From: Corynebacterium sp. SCR221107
GTDB taxonomy: Bacteria > Actinomycetota > Actinomycetes > Mycobacteriales > Mycobacteriaceae
Direction: 5' to 3'
Length of the DNA: 64,000 nt
Assembly: GCF_027886475.1 (NCBI RefSeq)
Contig: NZ_CP115670.1
Span: 1,240,001 to 1,304,000, forward strand
Made by a program: the position numbers and the translations under genes. Below, one piece after another: positions 25,259 through 33,535 of this stretch. The notes under the pieces are model-generated. The model saw nothing but the letters and a program-made list of their open reading frames with translations, was not told the origin of the DNA and searched no databases. Each line of letters opens with the position of its first letter. Position 1 is the first letter of the stretch.

Positions 25259-25840
25259 ATGGAAGCTGAGCTGAATAAGAACGCCAGTTTTGGCGCTGCT
25301 GAAACTACACCTACTTCGGAGACAAGCTCCGAGCCCACCAACGCTGAAGGAAAGACCCCGCGTTGGTTAAACGAGCAGGAGCAGGAGTTCTGGCGCCTGC
25401 TGCTTGCCGCAAACCGCAAGATCGATCGCACCATCGACATTGCCCTCCAACAGGCCAACGGACTCACCTCGTCCGAGTTCGCCGTGTTGGTGACCTTATC
25501 CGAGGCCCCGTCGCGCGAGATGCGCTTGCGCGATCTGTGTGCTGAGCTGGACTGGGATCGCAGCCGCGCCTCCCACCAAATCACCCGCATGGAACGACGG
25601 GGTTTGGTGAACAAGTTTAAATGCGAGGCCGACGGCCGCGGCGTGATCATTACGCTGACCGCGGATGGCATGGAGCGCCTCAAAGAGGCCGCCCCCAGCC
25701 ATGTGGAGACGGTTCGCCGCCTGGTGATCGATGACCTCAACCACGAGGACATTCCGGTACTCAACCGCTTCTATCGTGGCATCCTGGCCGAGGACGTCCT
25801 CGGCGCGGGTCTATACAGCACCTATTTCGAAAAAAAGTAA
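25259..25840 (+). CDS. rosR: MarR-family redox-sensitive regulator, RosR homologue
   Basis: 193 residues from ATG 25259. A winged-helix MarR domain spans ~45-175, with recognition region LRDLCAELDWDRSRASHQITRMERRGLV and the wing KCEADGRGVIITLT. Cys94 and Cys122 are 28 residues apart, the same spacing as Cys64 and Cys92 in C. glutamicum RosR, which respond to hydrogen peroxide. The third RosR cysteine (Cys151) has no equivalent here. The N-terminus is about 30 residues longer than the C. glutamicum protein. Divergent from yceI, with a RosR box in the shared promoter: probable autorepression and repression of yceI, relieved by peroxide. In C. glutamicum RosR also activates nar, which is not found in this window. 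Confidence 0.82.
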   Translation: MEAELNKNASFGAAETTPTSETSSEPTNAEGKTPRWLNEQEQEFWRLLLAANRKIDRTIDIALQQANGLTSSEFAVLVTLSEAPSREMRLRDLCAELDWDRSRASHQITRMERRGLVNKFKCEADGRGVIITLTADGMERLKEAAPSHVETVRRLVIDDLNHEDIPVLNRFYRGILAEDVLGAGLYSTYFEKK

Positions 25841-25973
25841 ACACCAAGCGGGCTGCCTTATGAGCCTGTGTGCTTGAAAGTGGGTTCCTTAGCTTTCTTT
25901 TGGGGCAGACGCTTTCGCCTTTTCCTAAGTTCACGCTTCCGGCTTCTTTTGTCCAATGCAAGCACAAGCTAAC

Positions 25974-26022
25974 ACCACCTCGACTAAGTCCGCCAGGGCT
26001 TCAGCGGGGTGGTCTTTCTTTT
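25974..26022 (+). terminator. Terminator downstream of rosR
   Basis: Stem ACCACCTCG (25974-25982) with CGGGGTGGT (26005-26013), followed by CTTTCTTTT. It lies 130 bp after the rosR stop. The rest of 25841-26383 shows no gene; a dispersed-motif copy is at 26183-26196. Confidence 0.65.
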
Positions 26023-26383
26023 CCCATCGCCTTCTCACGATCAGCGGTGTGAGGCCAGAAATGGAGCAGACGAAGGACGGTGATATTCAGCGGGTGACGT
26101 TTCCTGCGGTTACAAGCTCGCGGTGACCCTTAGGGGTAGAAAATCAGGGAATTTCTAGGTGGGATTCCCGATGCGCGCTATAGCCGTCGGCAAGCACAAT
26201 GGAAACCGTAAGACAAAGCAAGCCGCACACGTTCGTGCGCACATGCCAGGCGCGGTGCCCTGTATACGTCTCAAGGTGCGGGGAAACGACGCTGCTGCGT
26301 CGCGGACCTGCTGCTATGCCGCTCGGGAACCGGGCAGTCGCTCACGAAGTTGCATCATCCATAACATTTCAAGGAGCTCCACC

Positions 26384-26740
26384 ATGAATTCCGCCTATCC
26401 ATTTGGCCAGCCCACCGACAACGCCAACGCCTATGCTGCAGGCTCATCCGGGGACTACTCTGGCGCATCGAGTGACGACACTTTTGCCAACGGCTTAACC
26501 GGTGGCACGACGGCGTCCGTGGGATCGGGCACGGGACTGCTGCAGCGCAGGCTGCGCCGATCGAGCACACAAAACCTCGTCGGCGGGGTGCTTTCCGGCA
26601 TCGGTGAGACCTACAACATCAACACCACCTTGTTGCGGGTGGGGTTCATCGCCTCCATGCTGCTGCCTGGCCCGCAACTCCTGGCGTACGCGGCCGCATG
26701 GCTGATCATGCCCAGTGACACCACAACACGCCTGGTGTGA
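26384..26740 (+). CDS. PspC-domain small membrane protein
   Basis: 118 residues from ATG 26384, preceded by AAGGAG at 26371. The longer open frame back to 26159 has no ribosome binding site and is not protein-like. The first ~55 residues are Ser/Gly/Ala/Thr-rich and disordered. The PspC domain begins at RLRRSSTQNLVGGVLSGIGETYNINTTLLRVGFI and contains one or two membrane segments (VGFIASMLLPGPQLLAYAAAWLIMP). PspC proteins take part in envelope-stress responses in other bacteria, but small stand-alone actinobacterial versions have no defined role. No Psp partners are adjacent. The next gene's riboswitch promoter lies 70 bp downstream. Confidence 0.85.
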   Translation: MNSAYPFGQPTDNANAYAAGSSGDYSGASSDDTFANGLTGGTTASVGSGTGLLQRRLRRSSTQNLVGGVLSGIGETYNINTTLLRVGFIASMLLPGPQLLAYAAAWLIMPSDTTTRLV

Positions 26741-26806
26741 TGAGATCGTTGCAGGCAAGGATGGATTTTTCTCCGCCGGTGCCGTGCGATGAGCTGGAGT
26801 GCCAAG

Positions 26807-26835
26807 TTGCGCAGATAAATGAAAATGCTTAAGCT
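26807..26835 (+). promoter_or_regulatory. Putative promoter of the Mn-riboswitch/CDF transcript
   Basis: TTGCGC (26807-26812), 17-bp spacer, TAAGCT (26830-26835). Transcription would start near 26842, just ahead of the riboswitch aptamer. Confidence 0.5.
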
Positions 26836-26842
26836 AATGTCT

Positions 26843-27040
26843 CTTGAAGGGGAGTAGTTTACGCAGGCGATGTCCTTGCGTGGCTGGTCGACATACTGGC
26901 GGGTCCGTGCCTGCCCGGCCATCCAGCTTCGACGGGCGCGAGCACGTGTCGAAAGACACGCTCATTGCTTGGCGCGCTGTGTAGGAGTGAACGAGACCTT
27001 CGGATCGACCCAGTGGTGTCGGCCGAGGTCTCGATTTTTT
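26843..27040 (+). ncRNA. yybP-ykoY (Mn2+) riboswitch with intrinsic terminator
   Basis: The conserved 5' strand TTGAAGGGGAGTAG begins near 26844, followed by the internal GTCGACATACT, the GTCCGTGCCTGCC segment and the 3' conserved strand GAACGAGACCTTCGG (26989-27003), all hallmarks of this family. P1 pairs TGAAGG with CCTTCG. The same 3' strand CGAGACCT (26992-26999) can instead pair with AGGTCTCG (27026-27033) to form a hairpin followed by TTTTTT (27035-27040). Mn2+ binding should therefore favour anti-termination and switch on the downstream exporter gene. The start is 57 bp after the terminator. Confidence 0.88.
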
Positions 27041-27097
27041 ATGCCCTCGACGCCGGTTCACCCTGCCTTGAGCTTCGTTTAAGGAAGGTGCCAATCC

Positions 27098-28018
27098 GTG
27101 GCCACACTTCAATCCGAGCAGCGCATTCTCGAGCTGTTTATGAAACTGTCCATCGCCACCGCCGTCGCCACCATCGCCTTGAAGGTGTGGGCCGCCGTTG
27201 CCACCGGCTCCGTGGGCTTTTTGTCCGATGCCATGGAGTCCGGCGTCAACCTTGCCGCCGCGGTGGTGGGCTTTATCGCGCTGAAGGTCTCTAGCAAACC
27301 AGCTGACGCCAACCATCACTTCGGCCACGGCAAGGCTGAGTACGTCTCCGCGCTCGTCGAGGGCGCGATGATCTTCGTGGCCTCCGGGGCGATTATTTAC
27401 ACCGCCATCGAGCGCCTCATGGCGCCGCAGCCCCTTGAGCAGCCCGGCATCGGCCTGCTGTTATCGACCGCCGCCTCCGTCCTTAACCTCATTGTCGGCG
27501 TGGCCTTGCTGCGCGCCGGCAAGAAGTACCGTTCGGCCACCCTTGAGGCCGACGGGCATCATTTGCTTACCGACGTCTGGACGTCCGTTGGCGTCCTTGT
27601 TGGCATTGCCGCGGTGGCTGTGACGGGCTGGCTGTGGCTCGACCCGGTTATCGCCTTGGCCGTCGGCGTCAACATCTTATATACCGGCTTTAAACTGTTG
27701 CGCCAGTCGCTGTCCGGGCTGCTGTCGGAGTCGCTGCCGAAGGAGGAAAACGATCACATTCGCGCCTACATCACACAATTCGGCAAAGACAACGACGTAG
27801 TGTTTACCTCCATGCGCTCGATCGCCTCGGGTCGCCAGCGTTTCGTCTACCTCATCATGGAGGTTGCCGGGGACATGTCGGTGGGGCGCAGCCATGAGAT
27901 CTCCGATGCGATCGAGGAGGGGATCGACGAGCTTCTTGGCGGCGCCGAGACCTTTGTGCACATCGAGCCCAAGGGGCACTCGCGTCCTGAACGGGTGACC
28001 GTCCGCCACTCGCGTTAA
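27098..28018 (+). CDS. Cation diffusion facilitator (CDF) exporter, probably manganese
   Basis: 306 residues. Six transmembrane helices (residues ~12-210) and a cytoplasmic C-terminal domain of about 95 residues ending in VHIEPKGHS. Metal-site residues are seen in GFLSDAMES in helix 2 and EADGHHLLTDVWTS in helix 5, and HHFGHGKAEY follows helix 2. GTG start at 27098 with AAGGAAGG upstream. CDF proteins exchange protons for Zn, Fe or Mn. The leader is a Mn-sensing yybP-ykoY riboswitch and the next gene is a Mn importer, so manganese is the likely cargo (MntE-like role), inferred from context rather than from selectivity residues. In other bacteria this riboswitch also controls MntP or P-type exporters. 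Confidence 0.88.
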   Translation: MATLQSEQRILELFMKLSIATAVATIALKVWAAVATGSVGFLSDAMESGVNLAAAVVGFIALKVSSKPADANHHFGHGKAEYVSALVEGAMIFVASGAIIYTAIERLMAPQPLEQPGIGLLLSTAASVLNLIVGVALLRAGKKYRSATLEADGHHLLTDVWTSVGVLVGIAAVAVTGWLWLDPVIALAVGVNILYTGFKLLRQSLSGLLSESLPKEENDHIRAYITQFGKDNDVVFTSMRSIASGRQRFVYLIMEVAGDMSVGRSHEISDAIEEGIDELLGGAETFVHIEPKGHSRPERVTVRHSR

Positions 28019-28076
28019 CGCCTGCTCGCGGCACGGTCGCCGCGTGATTGAGAGGCATGTGATTGATTGGCACGGC

Positions 28077-28104
28077 CTAATTAACTCAACTTGTTGTTAG
28101 GCTT
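28077..28104 (+). promoter_or_regulatory. Candidate operator/promoter region of mntH
   Basis: Inverted repeat GCCTAA (28077-28082) / TTAGGC (28099-28104) enclosing CAACTTGTTG (28089-28098). It lies 39 bp before the mntH start, as expected for a metal-dependent repressor site. The match to any known MntR or DtxR box is not close. Confidence 0.35.
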
Positions 28105-28142
28105 ACCGTTCTGGCAGCCCGCGCCAGCAAGGTGGTAAGTTG

Positions 28143-29399
28143 ATGAGAGTGAATAGGCCACGTACAAACAAGCCCCAGCCTCGGCGCAATGCCGGGGTGG
28201 GGCTTGTCGGCTTATTGGGGCCGGCTTTCGTAGCCTCGGTCGCCTATGTTGACCCCGGCAACGTGGCAGCCAACATTACCGCGGGCGCGCGCTATGGCTA
28301 CCTATTGGTTTGGGTGCTGGTCTTGTCCAACCTCATGGCCGTGTTCATCCAGTACCAATCCGCGAAGCTGGGAATCGTTACGGGCAAATCCCTACCCGCA
28401 ATGATGGGGGATAGACTCCCCCGCGGCACCCGCATCGTGATGTGGGCTCAGGCCGAGTTCGTTGCCATCGCTACTGACCTCGCTGAGGTCGTTGGTGGCG
28501 CAATCGCGCTCAACCTGCTCTTCGACCTGCCACTGCTGTGGGGTGCCGTTATCACCGGTGCCGTCTCCTTTGCCTTGCTCTTGTTCCAAGGTCGAAAGCA
28601 GCGCGTATTAGAACGCGTGGTCATCGGCCTGCTCGTCATCATCGCCTTTGGCTTTCTGGCCGGAATACTCATTGACCCGCCAGCCCCGGCGGCGGTGGCC
28701 ACTGGGCTTATCCCTCGCTTCGCAGGCGCGGATTCGGTGTTGCTTTCAGCCTCGATGCTGGGTGCCACCGTGATGCCGCACGCGATCTACCTGCACTCCG
28801 CCTTGGTAAACGATCGATTCGGGTCAGGATCGACGGCTGACGGAAGCCGGATCGCGCGTCTGCTGCAAGCAACGAAGGTCGATGTGGTGTGGGCCTTGGC
28901 GATTGCCGGCGCGGTCAATATTGGCCTGCTCGTACTCGCCGCCAATGCCTTCTACGGCATGACGGGCACAGACTCCATCGAGGGGGCGCATGCCGCGATC
29001 GTCGCAACGCTTGGCGATGCGGTAGGTGTCATCTTTGCGGTTGGCCTTCTGGCATCCGGACTCGCGTCGACGAGCGTTGGCGCCTACGCTGGCGCGGAAA
29101 TCATCAGGGGCATGCTCAAAGTCAGCGTTCCCATGTGGGTGCTGCGCCTTATCTCACTGATTCCGGCACTGGTGGTCCTCGCCTTCAAGGTTTCCCCCAC
29201 GACCGCGCTGGTGTGGAGTCAGGCCATTTTGTCGCTGGGTATCCCCTTTGCCATCGTGCCACTGTTTCTCGCAACCGGTTCGAGGCGTGTCATGGGAAAG
29301 TACGCCGACAAGTTGGGAACCAAACTGATCGCCTGGATCCTTGCCGGATTGATCATCGCGCTCAATGTTGCACTCGTGATTTACTCCGTTGACGGCTAG
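28143..29399 (+). CDS. mntH: NRAMP-family Mn2+/divalent metal importer
   Basis: 418 residues with about 11 transmembrane helices. The NRAMP signatures are intact: VDPGNVAANI in helix 1 (Asp and Asn ligands) and ATVMPHAIYLHSAL in helix 6 (Met and His ligands). The proton-coupled transporter takes up Mn2+ (and Fe2+). ATG 28143 has AGGTGG upstream; the TTG three bases earlier is unlikely. It follows the riboswitch-controlled CDF exporter after 124 bp and probably has its own promoter, so that import and export can be regulated in opposite directions. The sequence is collinear with family members and has no defects. Confidence 0.92.
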   Translation: MRVNRPRTNKPQPRRNAGVGLVGLLGPAFVASVAYVDPGNVAANITAGARYGYLLVWVLVLSNLMAVFIQYQSAKLGIVTGKSLPAMMGDRLPRGTRIVMWAQAEFVAIATDLAEVVGGAIALNLLFDLPLLWGAVITGAVSFALLLFQGRKQRVLERVVIGLLVIIAFGFLAGILIDPPAPAAVATGLIPRFAGADSVLLSASMLGATVMPHAIYLHSALVNDRFGSGSTADGSRIARLLQATKVDVVWALAIAGAVNIGLLVLAANAFYGMTGTDSIEGAHAAIVATLGDAVGVIFAVGLLASGLASTSVGAYAGAEIIRGMLKVSVPMWVLRLISLIPALVVLAFKVSPTTALVWSQAILSLGIPFAIVPLFLATGSRRVMGKYADKLGTKLIAWILAGLIIALNVALVIYSVDG

Positions 29400-29532
29400 G
29401 CGGCAGTGAGCCCAGGAACTCACAGGAGCACTGAGCAAGCTGGGGTCGCGATGTGAGAATACTTCAGGCTACGCGGAGAAGTTTCGCGCGAATGGGGAGA
29501 CAGGAATCCGAAAAACCGCACTTATCGACGAA

Positions 29533-29569
29533 CAGCCCCCGCCTTCATGGTGAAGACGGGGGGGGGCTA
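29533..29569. terminator. Hairpin downstream of tRNA-Arg
   Basis: AGCCCCCGCCTTCA - TGG - TGAAG-A-CGGGGGGG form an imperfect stem between mntH and the tRNA 3' end; probably the minus-strand tRNA stop. Confidence 0.45.
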
Positions 29570-29577
29570 GAAGAAAG

Positions 29578-29650
29578 TGTCCCCGACAGGATTCGAACCT
29601 GCGACCTTTGGTACCGGAAACCAATGCTCTATCCACTGAGCTACGGAGAC
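29578..29650 (-). tRNA. tRNA-Arg (anticodon CCG)
   Basis: A 73-nt cloverleaf on the minus strand. Acceptor stem GTCTCCG/CGGGGAC (one G-T pair), D-arm with AGCTCAGTGGATAGAGC, anticodon stem TTGGT/ACCAA with loop TTCCGGT (anticodon CCG, codon CGG), T-arm GGTTCGAATCC. CCA is not encoded. Confidence 0.95.
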
Positions 29651-30205
29651 ATTGCGTACAGGTGCTTTTCAGGCTGGCGAAGCCGCCGAAACGAGGAACA
29701 TCCCCGTCGCTTGCACGCCTTAGCGATACTACCACTCCTGTATCGGGGGTTAGAAATTCCGGTCGCCTTGGAGTGTTTTGTACCGACATTATCCATCGCT
29801 TATGGCGCTTGCTTGGCGATGAAACTTGATCAATCAGGGCTTGCTGGAACTAGTTGGAGGCGATCCGTGGCGATCGGAGGATCCTGCAATTTCTGGGCCG
29901 CCGAACGCGCCGCTAGGCCATCATCCACCGTGAGGTTTCCGAGGGGCTAGCCACCGGCGGCCTCTGGATTCCCAGCATCGGCGGAGAACGGAGAACTGAG
30001 AACGCAGAATAGAGGCATTCTTCTTGGGCTGGCATTCGATACCTCATCACTTTCCACCGCTGCTTGAACAGCGGTGAACGGATCGCAAATACTCCTGAAA
30101 TACCTCTACAGATACCTCTTGGCCGTCTTGGTTGGATGCGGATGCAGGGGCGTGACCAGTGGACTCTAGACCTGCGGCGGTCTTTGATGGAAAGTCCGCG
30201 GTTGC
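29651..30205. other. Intergenic region without a supported gene
   Basis: Open frames here are antisense or compositional accidents. The only structure seen is a 7-bp tandem repeat at 29983-30010 (GGAGAAC, GGAGAAC, TGAGAAC, GCAGAAT). Confidence 0.5.
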
Positions 30206-30364
30206 TTAGGTGCGTGATGCTTTAGCTGGGGTCGCACTAGTAGTCGAATCAGTTGAACTGGAATCATTCGTGCAGCCGACAAGCAGCGGGGCCGCAACGA
30301 TGGCAATAGCGGTAATGGCCGGGCCGTATCGCAGGTAGGAGGTGCATTTTTTCTCATTATTCAA
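30206..30364 (-). CDS. Possible small lipoprotein (or remnant of one)
   Basis: 52 residues if begun at TTG 30364. The sequence reads as a basic n-region, a hydrophobic stretch YGPAITAIAIVAAPLLVGC with lipobox LVGC, and then a Ser/Thr-rich tail (TNDSSSTDSTTSATPAKAS), the classic beginning of a corynebacterial lipoprotein. The protein ends almost immediately, no ribosome binding site is visible and the start is non-standard. It may be a genuine short lipoprotein or the first part of a truncated gene. Confidence 0.35.
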   Translation of the reverse strand: MNNEKKCTSYLRYGPAITAIAIVAAPLLVGCTNDSSSTDSTTSATPAKASRT

Positions 30365-30525
30365 GGCAGCAGGAGGGTGCGGCTGTGGCAGCCATTGCAT
30401 GCATCACCTAGCGCACTGGACTTTGTCATGGCGCATCGTGGCTTTTTGACGCAGCCTGAGTCGTTGCAGCCCGCTATGCGGATGTCCCAACCGCCCTTGT
30501 CTGTGTTAAGCGTTGTGCTTGGACA

Positions 30526-30568
30526 GAAGAAGACCCCAGCCGTGCAGTGATGCACGCTGGGGTCTTCA
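30526..30568 (-). terminator. Terminator of the lutABC operon
   Basis: Long stem GAAGACCCCAGC-C-GTGCA (30528-30545) with TGCACGCTGGGGTCTTC (30550-30567ish), 4-nt loop and one bulge. The minus-strand tail is TTCTTCTGTCC. Confidence 0.8.
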
Positions 30569-30579
30569 GTGGCTCGTGC

Positions 30580-31209
30580 TTAGTCGACGACCACGCAAAT
30601 CAGGGTGCGCGGGCCATGCACGCCCTCAACGCGATTGAGCTCGATGTCGGAGGTTGCCGACGGACCCGAGATCATCGTGTTGGGTAGGGAGGGGTTGAGG
30701 CGAGCAACCATCTCTGGCACACCGTAGACGACGTTTTCCATACGCACGATGCAGACGTGGCAATCGGGAACCAACGTCAGCGCGCGACGGCCACAGTCTG
30801 GACCGGACTCCAGACAGATGGTGCCCGTCTGGGCGGAAGCCACGTGGGAGTCGGTGACCACGGCATCAACGTCGTTGAGCAAACGCGGATCCGAATCGGC
30901 GCTGTCCGCGGTAGCGGAACCTTCGAACGCCTCGAACAGGGACGCATCCAGGCCAGGTGCGTAGCGAACGTCCTTGGCGCCACGATCGTCCAGGATCTGG
31001 GCGATGTCGAGGGCGAGGGTGTCCTTGGTGGAGCGAACAACCTGTGCTTTGTAGTCAATGAGGCGGTCGATCAAAAGATCGCGCAGCTCATCGTGGGGCA
31101 GCTCGGTGGACTGGATGTAGTCGCGGGAGGTGGGGTAGGCACCCTCCGGAACCTTGGCCAGCTTGTTGGCATTGCGGATGCGGGTGAGGATCTCAGTTTT
31201 TGCGTCCAT
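30580..31209 (-). CDS. lutC: Lactate utilization protein C
   Basis: 209 residues of the LutC/YkgG (DUF162) family, the third subunit of the LutABC L-lactate oxidation complex. Conserved segments seen include the N-terminal [34 protein letters not shown] (the family core) and [27 protein letters not shown] near the C-terminus. ATG 31209 has AAGGAG at good distance and lies 14 bp after the lutB stop, so it is the last gene of the operon, followed by a strong terminator. The complex oxidises lactate to pyruvate in the cytoplasm or on the inner membrane face. Confidence 0.92.
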   Translation of the reverse strand: MDAKTEILTRIRNANKLAKVPEGAYPTSRDYIQSTELPHDELRDLLIDRLIDYKAQVVRSTKDTLALDIAQILDDRGAKDVRYAPGLDASLFEAFEGSATADSADSDPRLLNDVDAVVTDSHVASAQTGTICLESGPDCGRRALTLVPDCHVCIVRMENVVYGVPEMVARLNPSLPNTMISGPSATSDIELNRVEGVHGPRTLICVVVD

Positions 31210-31223
31210 CTCGCATTACTCCT

Positions 31224-32753
31224 TTACGCTTCGTCAGCGTCGGTCGAAGGAACGCCCTCGCGGCGTGCGTCAGCAAGCAACTTCTGGGCTTCGTCGGTGT
31301 CGAACCACTGGCGGAAGGACTTCTTCGGCGGCACGGCGGTGTCGCGGACATCTGTCCAGCCGGCCAAGAAGCTCGGCAGGTGGGTGATCTTTCCGTTCGT
31401 GCCACCCAGCACGCGACCTAGGAAGACCATCTTGGTGACGGTGTTCCACAGGTTCTTGTTGCCCCATGCCAGCTGCATGGCACCCATGATGCCGGCCTCG
31501 ATCTTCGGCTTGTCCGTCTCAATCTTCTGGTGGCGCAGCTCCAGGAGGATGTCGGTGAACGGAATCTTCACAGGGCAAACCTCGTTGCAGCGGCCGCACA
31601 GGGAGGAAGCATACGGCAGGTAAGCCGAAGGATCGTGCTTGTCCTTGATGCCCGTCAACTGCGGAGTCAAGATGGCGCCGATCGGGCCGGGGTAGGTAGA
31701 GCCGTAGGCGTGGCCACCAGCGCGCTCATAAACCGGGCAGACATTCAGGCAGGCGGAGCAACGGATGCACTTGAGGGCCTCACGGCCTTGCTCGTCGGCA
31801 AGCACGGCGGTACGACCGTTATCGACAAGGACGATGTGGAAGTTCTTCGGCCCATCGCCGTCGGTGACACCCGACCACGTGGAAACATACGGTGCCTGGC
31901 GCTCGCCGGTGGAGGAACGCGGCAGCAGCTGCAAGAAGACCTCGAGGTCGCGGAAGGTCGGCAAGATCTTCTCAATGCCCATGACCGAGATCAGGGTCTC
32001 CGGCAGGGTCAGGCACATACGGCCGTTACCCTCGGATTCCATGATGGTGACGGTGCCGGTCTCGGCGATGCCGAAGTTGGCGCCGGAGATGGCGACCTTG
32101 GCCTTCATGAACTGCTCGCGTAGGAAGGTACGCGAGGCCTCGGCCAGGTCGGCGGGTTCAGTGGTCAAAGACTCATCGGTGTGCGGCATCTCGCGGATGA
32201 AGATGTCACGGATCTCGGCGCGGTTGCGGTGGATAGCCGGAACCAGGATGTGGGACGGGCGATCCTTACCCAGCTGCACAATGAGCTCGGCGAGGTCGGT
32301 CTCACGAGCGCCGATGCCTTCCTTCTTGAGGTGCTCGTTGAGGCCTATCTCCATGGTGGCCATGGACTTGATCTTGACCACGTTCTTCTCGCCGGTTTCC
32401 TTGACCAGGCCGGTGATGATCCGGCAGGCCTCTTCCGCATCGCGAGCCCAGTGGACGTGGCCGCCGCGGGCGGTGACAGCCTCTTCGAACTGCACGAGCA
32501 GCTCGTCCAAGCGGGCTCCCACGTCGCGTTTGATGTCCGAACCAGCCTGGCGCAGCGCCTCCCAGTCGGAGATCTCGCTGGTGACGCGCATACGCTTGTC
32601 ACGAATGGTGGTGGTGGCCTTGGTCAGGTTGCGGCGCTGAGTGGCATTGTTCAGGCCCTCATTGGCGGCCTTAACGAAGTTGTCGCCGAGGCGCAGCTCC
32701 GAGGACTCAGAGGCGCGCGGGGGCAGGGTCGGGGTGCCGAGAAAGACGCTCAC
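31224..32753 (-). CDS. lutB: Lactate utilization iron-sulfur protein B
   Basis: 509 residues. The N-terminal two-thirds form a DUF162 domain (ISGANFGIAETGTVTIMESEGNGRM is the conserved core). Near residues 330-400 two 4Fe-4S motifs occur, CIRCSACLNVCPVY and CGRCNEVCPVKIP, typical of LutB/YkgF electron-transfer subunits. The start is GTG 32753, whose first bases overlap the lutA stop (GTGA); the longer frame upstream is antisense-like and lies inside lutA. The C-terminal ~100 residues match the usual LutB tail. With LutA and LutC it forms the NAD-independent L-lactate dehydrogenase complex. Confidence 0.93.
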   Translation of the reverse strand: MSVFLGTPTLPPRASESSELRLGDNFVKAANEGLNNATQRRNLTKATTTIRDKRMRVTSEISDWEALRQAGSDIKRDVGARLDELLVQFEEAVTARGGHVHWARDAEEACRIITGLVKETGEKNVVKIKSMATMEIGLNEHLKKEGIGARETDLAELIVQLGKDRPSHILVPAIHRNRAEIRDIFIREMPHTDESLTTEPADLAEASRTFLREQFMKAKVAISGANFGIAETGTVTIMESEGNGRMCLTLPETLISVMGIEKILPTFRDLEVFLQLLPRSSTGERQAPYVSTWSGVTDGDGPKNFHIVLVDNGRTAVLADEQGREALKCIRCSACLNVCPVYERAGGHAYGSTYPGPIGAILTPQLTGIKDKHDPSAYLPYASSLCGRCNEVCPVKIPFTDILLELRHQKIETDKPKIEAGIMGAMQLAWGNKNLWNTVTKMVFLGRVLGGTNGKITHLPSFLAGWTDVRDTAVPPKKSFRQWFDTDEAQKLLADARREGVPSTDADEA

Positions 32754-33535
32754 AGCATGAACTCCTTCGAGTAGACAGCCGAGGTGGGGGTCCACGGGTG
32801 CTCCTTGGTGGAGGCGAGGATCTCGGCGAGGTGGATAGCGCGGATGCCCACGTGCTGGCGAGAAAGAGCGCCGGCGATGTTCATCAGGCAAGAGGAATCG
32901 CCGCCGGTGACGTACTCGACGCCGGTGGACTCGATGTTGCGGGCTTTGTCAGAGACCATGGCCGCAGAGGTAGCGGCATTTTTCAGCGAGAAGGTGCCGC
33001 CGAAGCCACAGCATTCTTCCTTATTGGGCAGGTCGATAAGCTGCAGGCCCTCGACGTTCTCCAACAGACGGTATGGGCGATCGCCAAGCCCAATGAAACG
33101 CAGGCCGTGGCAGGAGGGGTGGTAGGTGACCTTGTGCGGGAAGAAGGCACCGACGTTATCAACGCCAGCGACATCGATGAGGAATTCCGGCAGGTCCAGG
33201 GACTTCTTGGCGGCGGTCTTGGCGCCGTCCTGCAAAGCCTTGGAACCATAACGGTGAGCAATGTGCTCGTGCTGTTCGCGCACGGCGCCGATGCAGGAAC
33301 CGGAAGGGGCTACGACGTAATCGATCGAAGGATCGGAGAAAGCGTCGACGTAGTTCTCGATCAGCGGGATGGCTTCCTTCTGGTAGCCGGTATTGACGTG
33401 CATCTGGCCGCAGCAAGTCTGCTCCGGTGGGAACACGACCTCATAACCCAGGCGGGAAAGGATAACAGCGGTTGCCTTGGAAGCATCGGGGAACATGGCA
33501 TCGCCGATGCAGGTAGAAAAGAGCGCAACTCTCAC
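32750..33535 (-). CDS. lutA: Lactate utilization protein A (CCG-domain Fe-S oxidoreductase)
   Basis: 261 residues of the LutA/YkgE family with two cysteine-rich CCG domains: TCIGDAMFP...PEQTCCGQMHVNTGY in the first half and TYHPSCHGLR...KEECCGFGGTFSLKN in the second, each expected to bind an iron-sulfur centre. GTG start 33535 with AAGGAG upstream. It is the first gene of lutABC, overlapping lutB by 4 bp. The promoter must lie in the large non-coding region before it, which contains LldR-like and GlxR-like sites, suggesting lactate induction and carbon-status control. Confidence 0.93.
   Translation of the reverse strand: MRVALFSTCIGDAMFPDASKATAVILSRLGYEVVFPPEQTCCGQMHVNTGYQKEAIPLIENYVDAFSDPSIDYVVAPSGSCIGAVREQHEHIAHRYGSKALQDGAKTAAKKSLDLPEFLIDVAGVDNVGAFFPHKVTYHPSCHGLRFIGLGDRPYRLLENVEGLQLIDLPNKEECCGFGGTFSLKNAATSAAMVSDKARNIESTGVEYVTGGDSSCLMNIAGALSRQHVGIRAIHLAEILASTKEHPWTPTSAVYSKEFML

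Noticed and set aside
26159..26383. N-terminal extension of the PspC protein
   Set aside because: AAGGAG plus ATG at 26384 gives a proper start; the extension reads through a dispersed-motif copy and is not protein-like.
29453..29950. Plus-strand frame crossing the tRNA-Arg
   Set aside because: It runs antisense through the tRNA gene and has no coding character.
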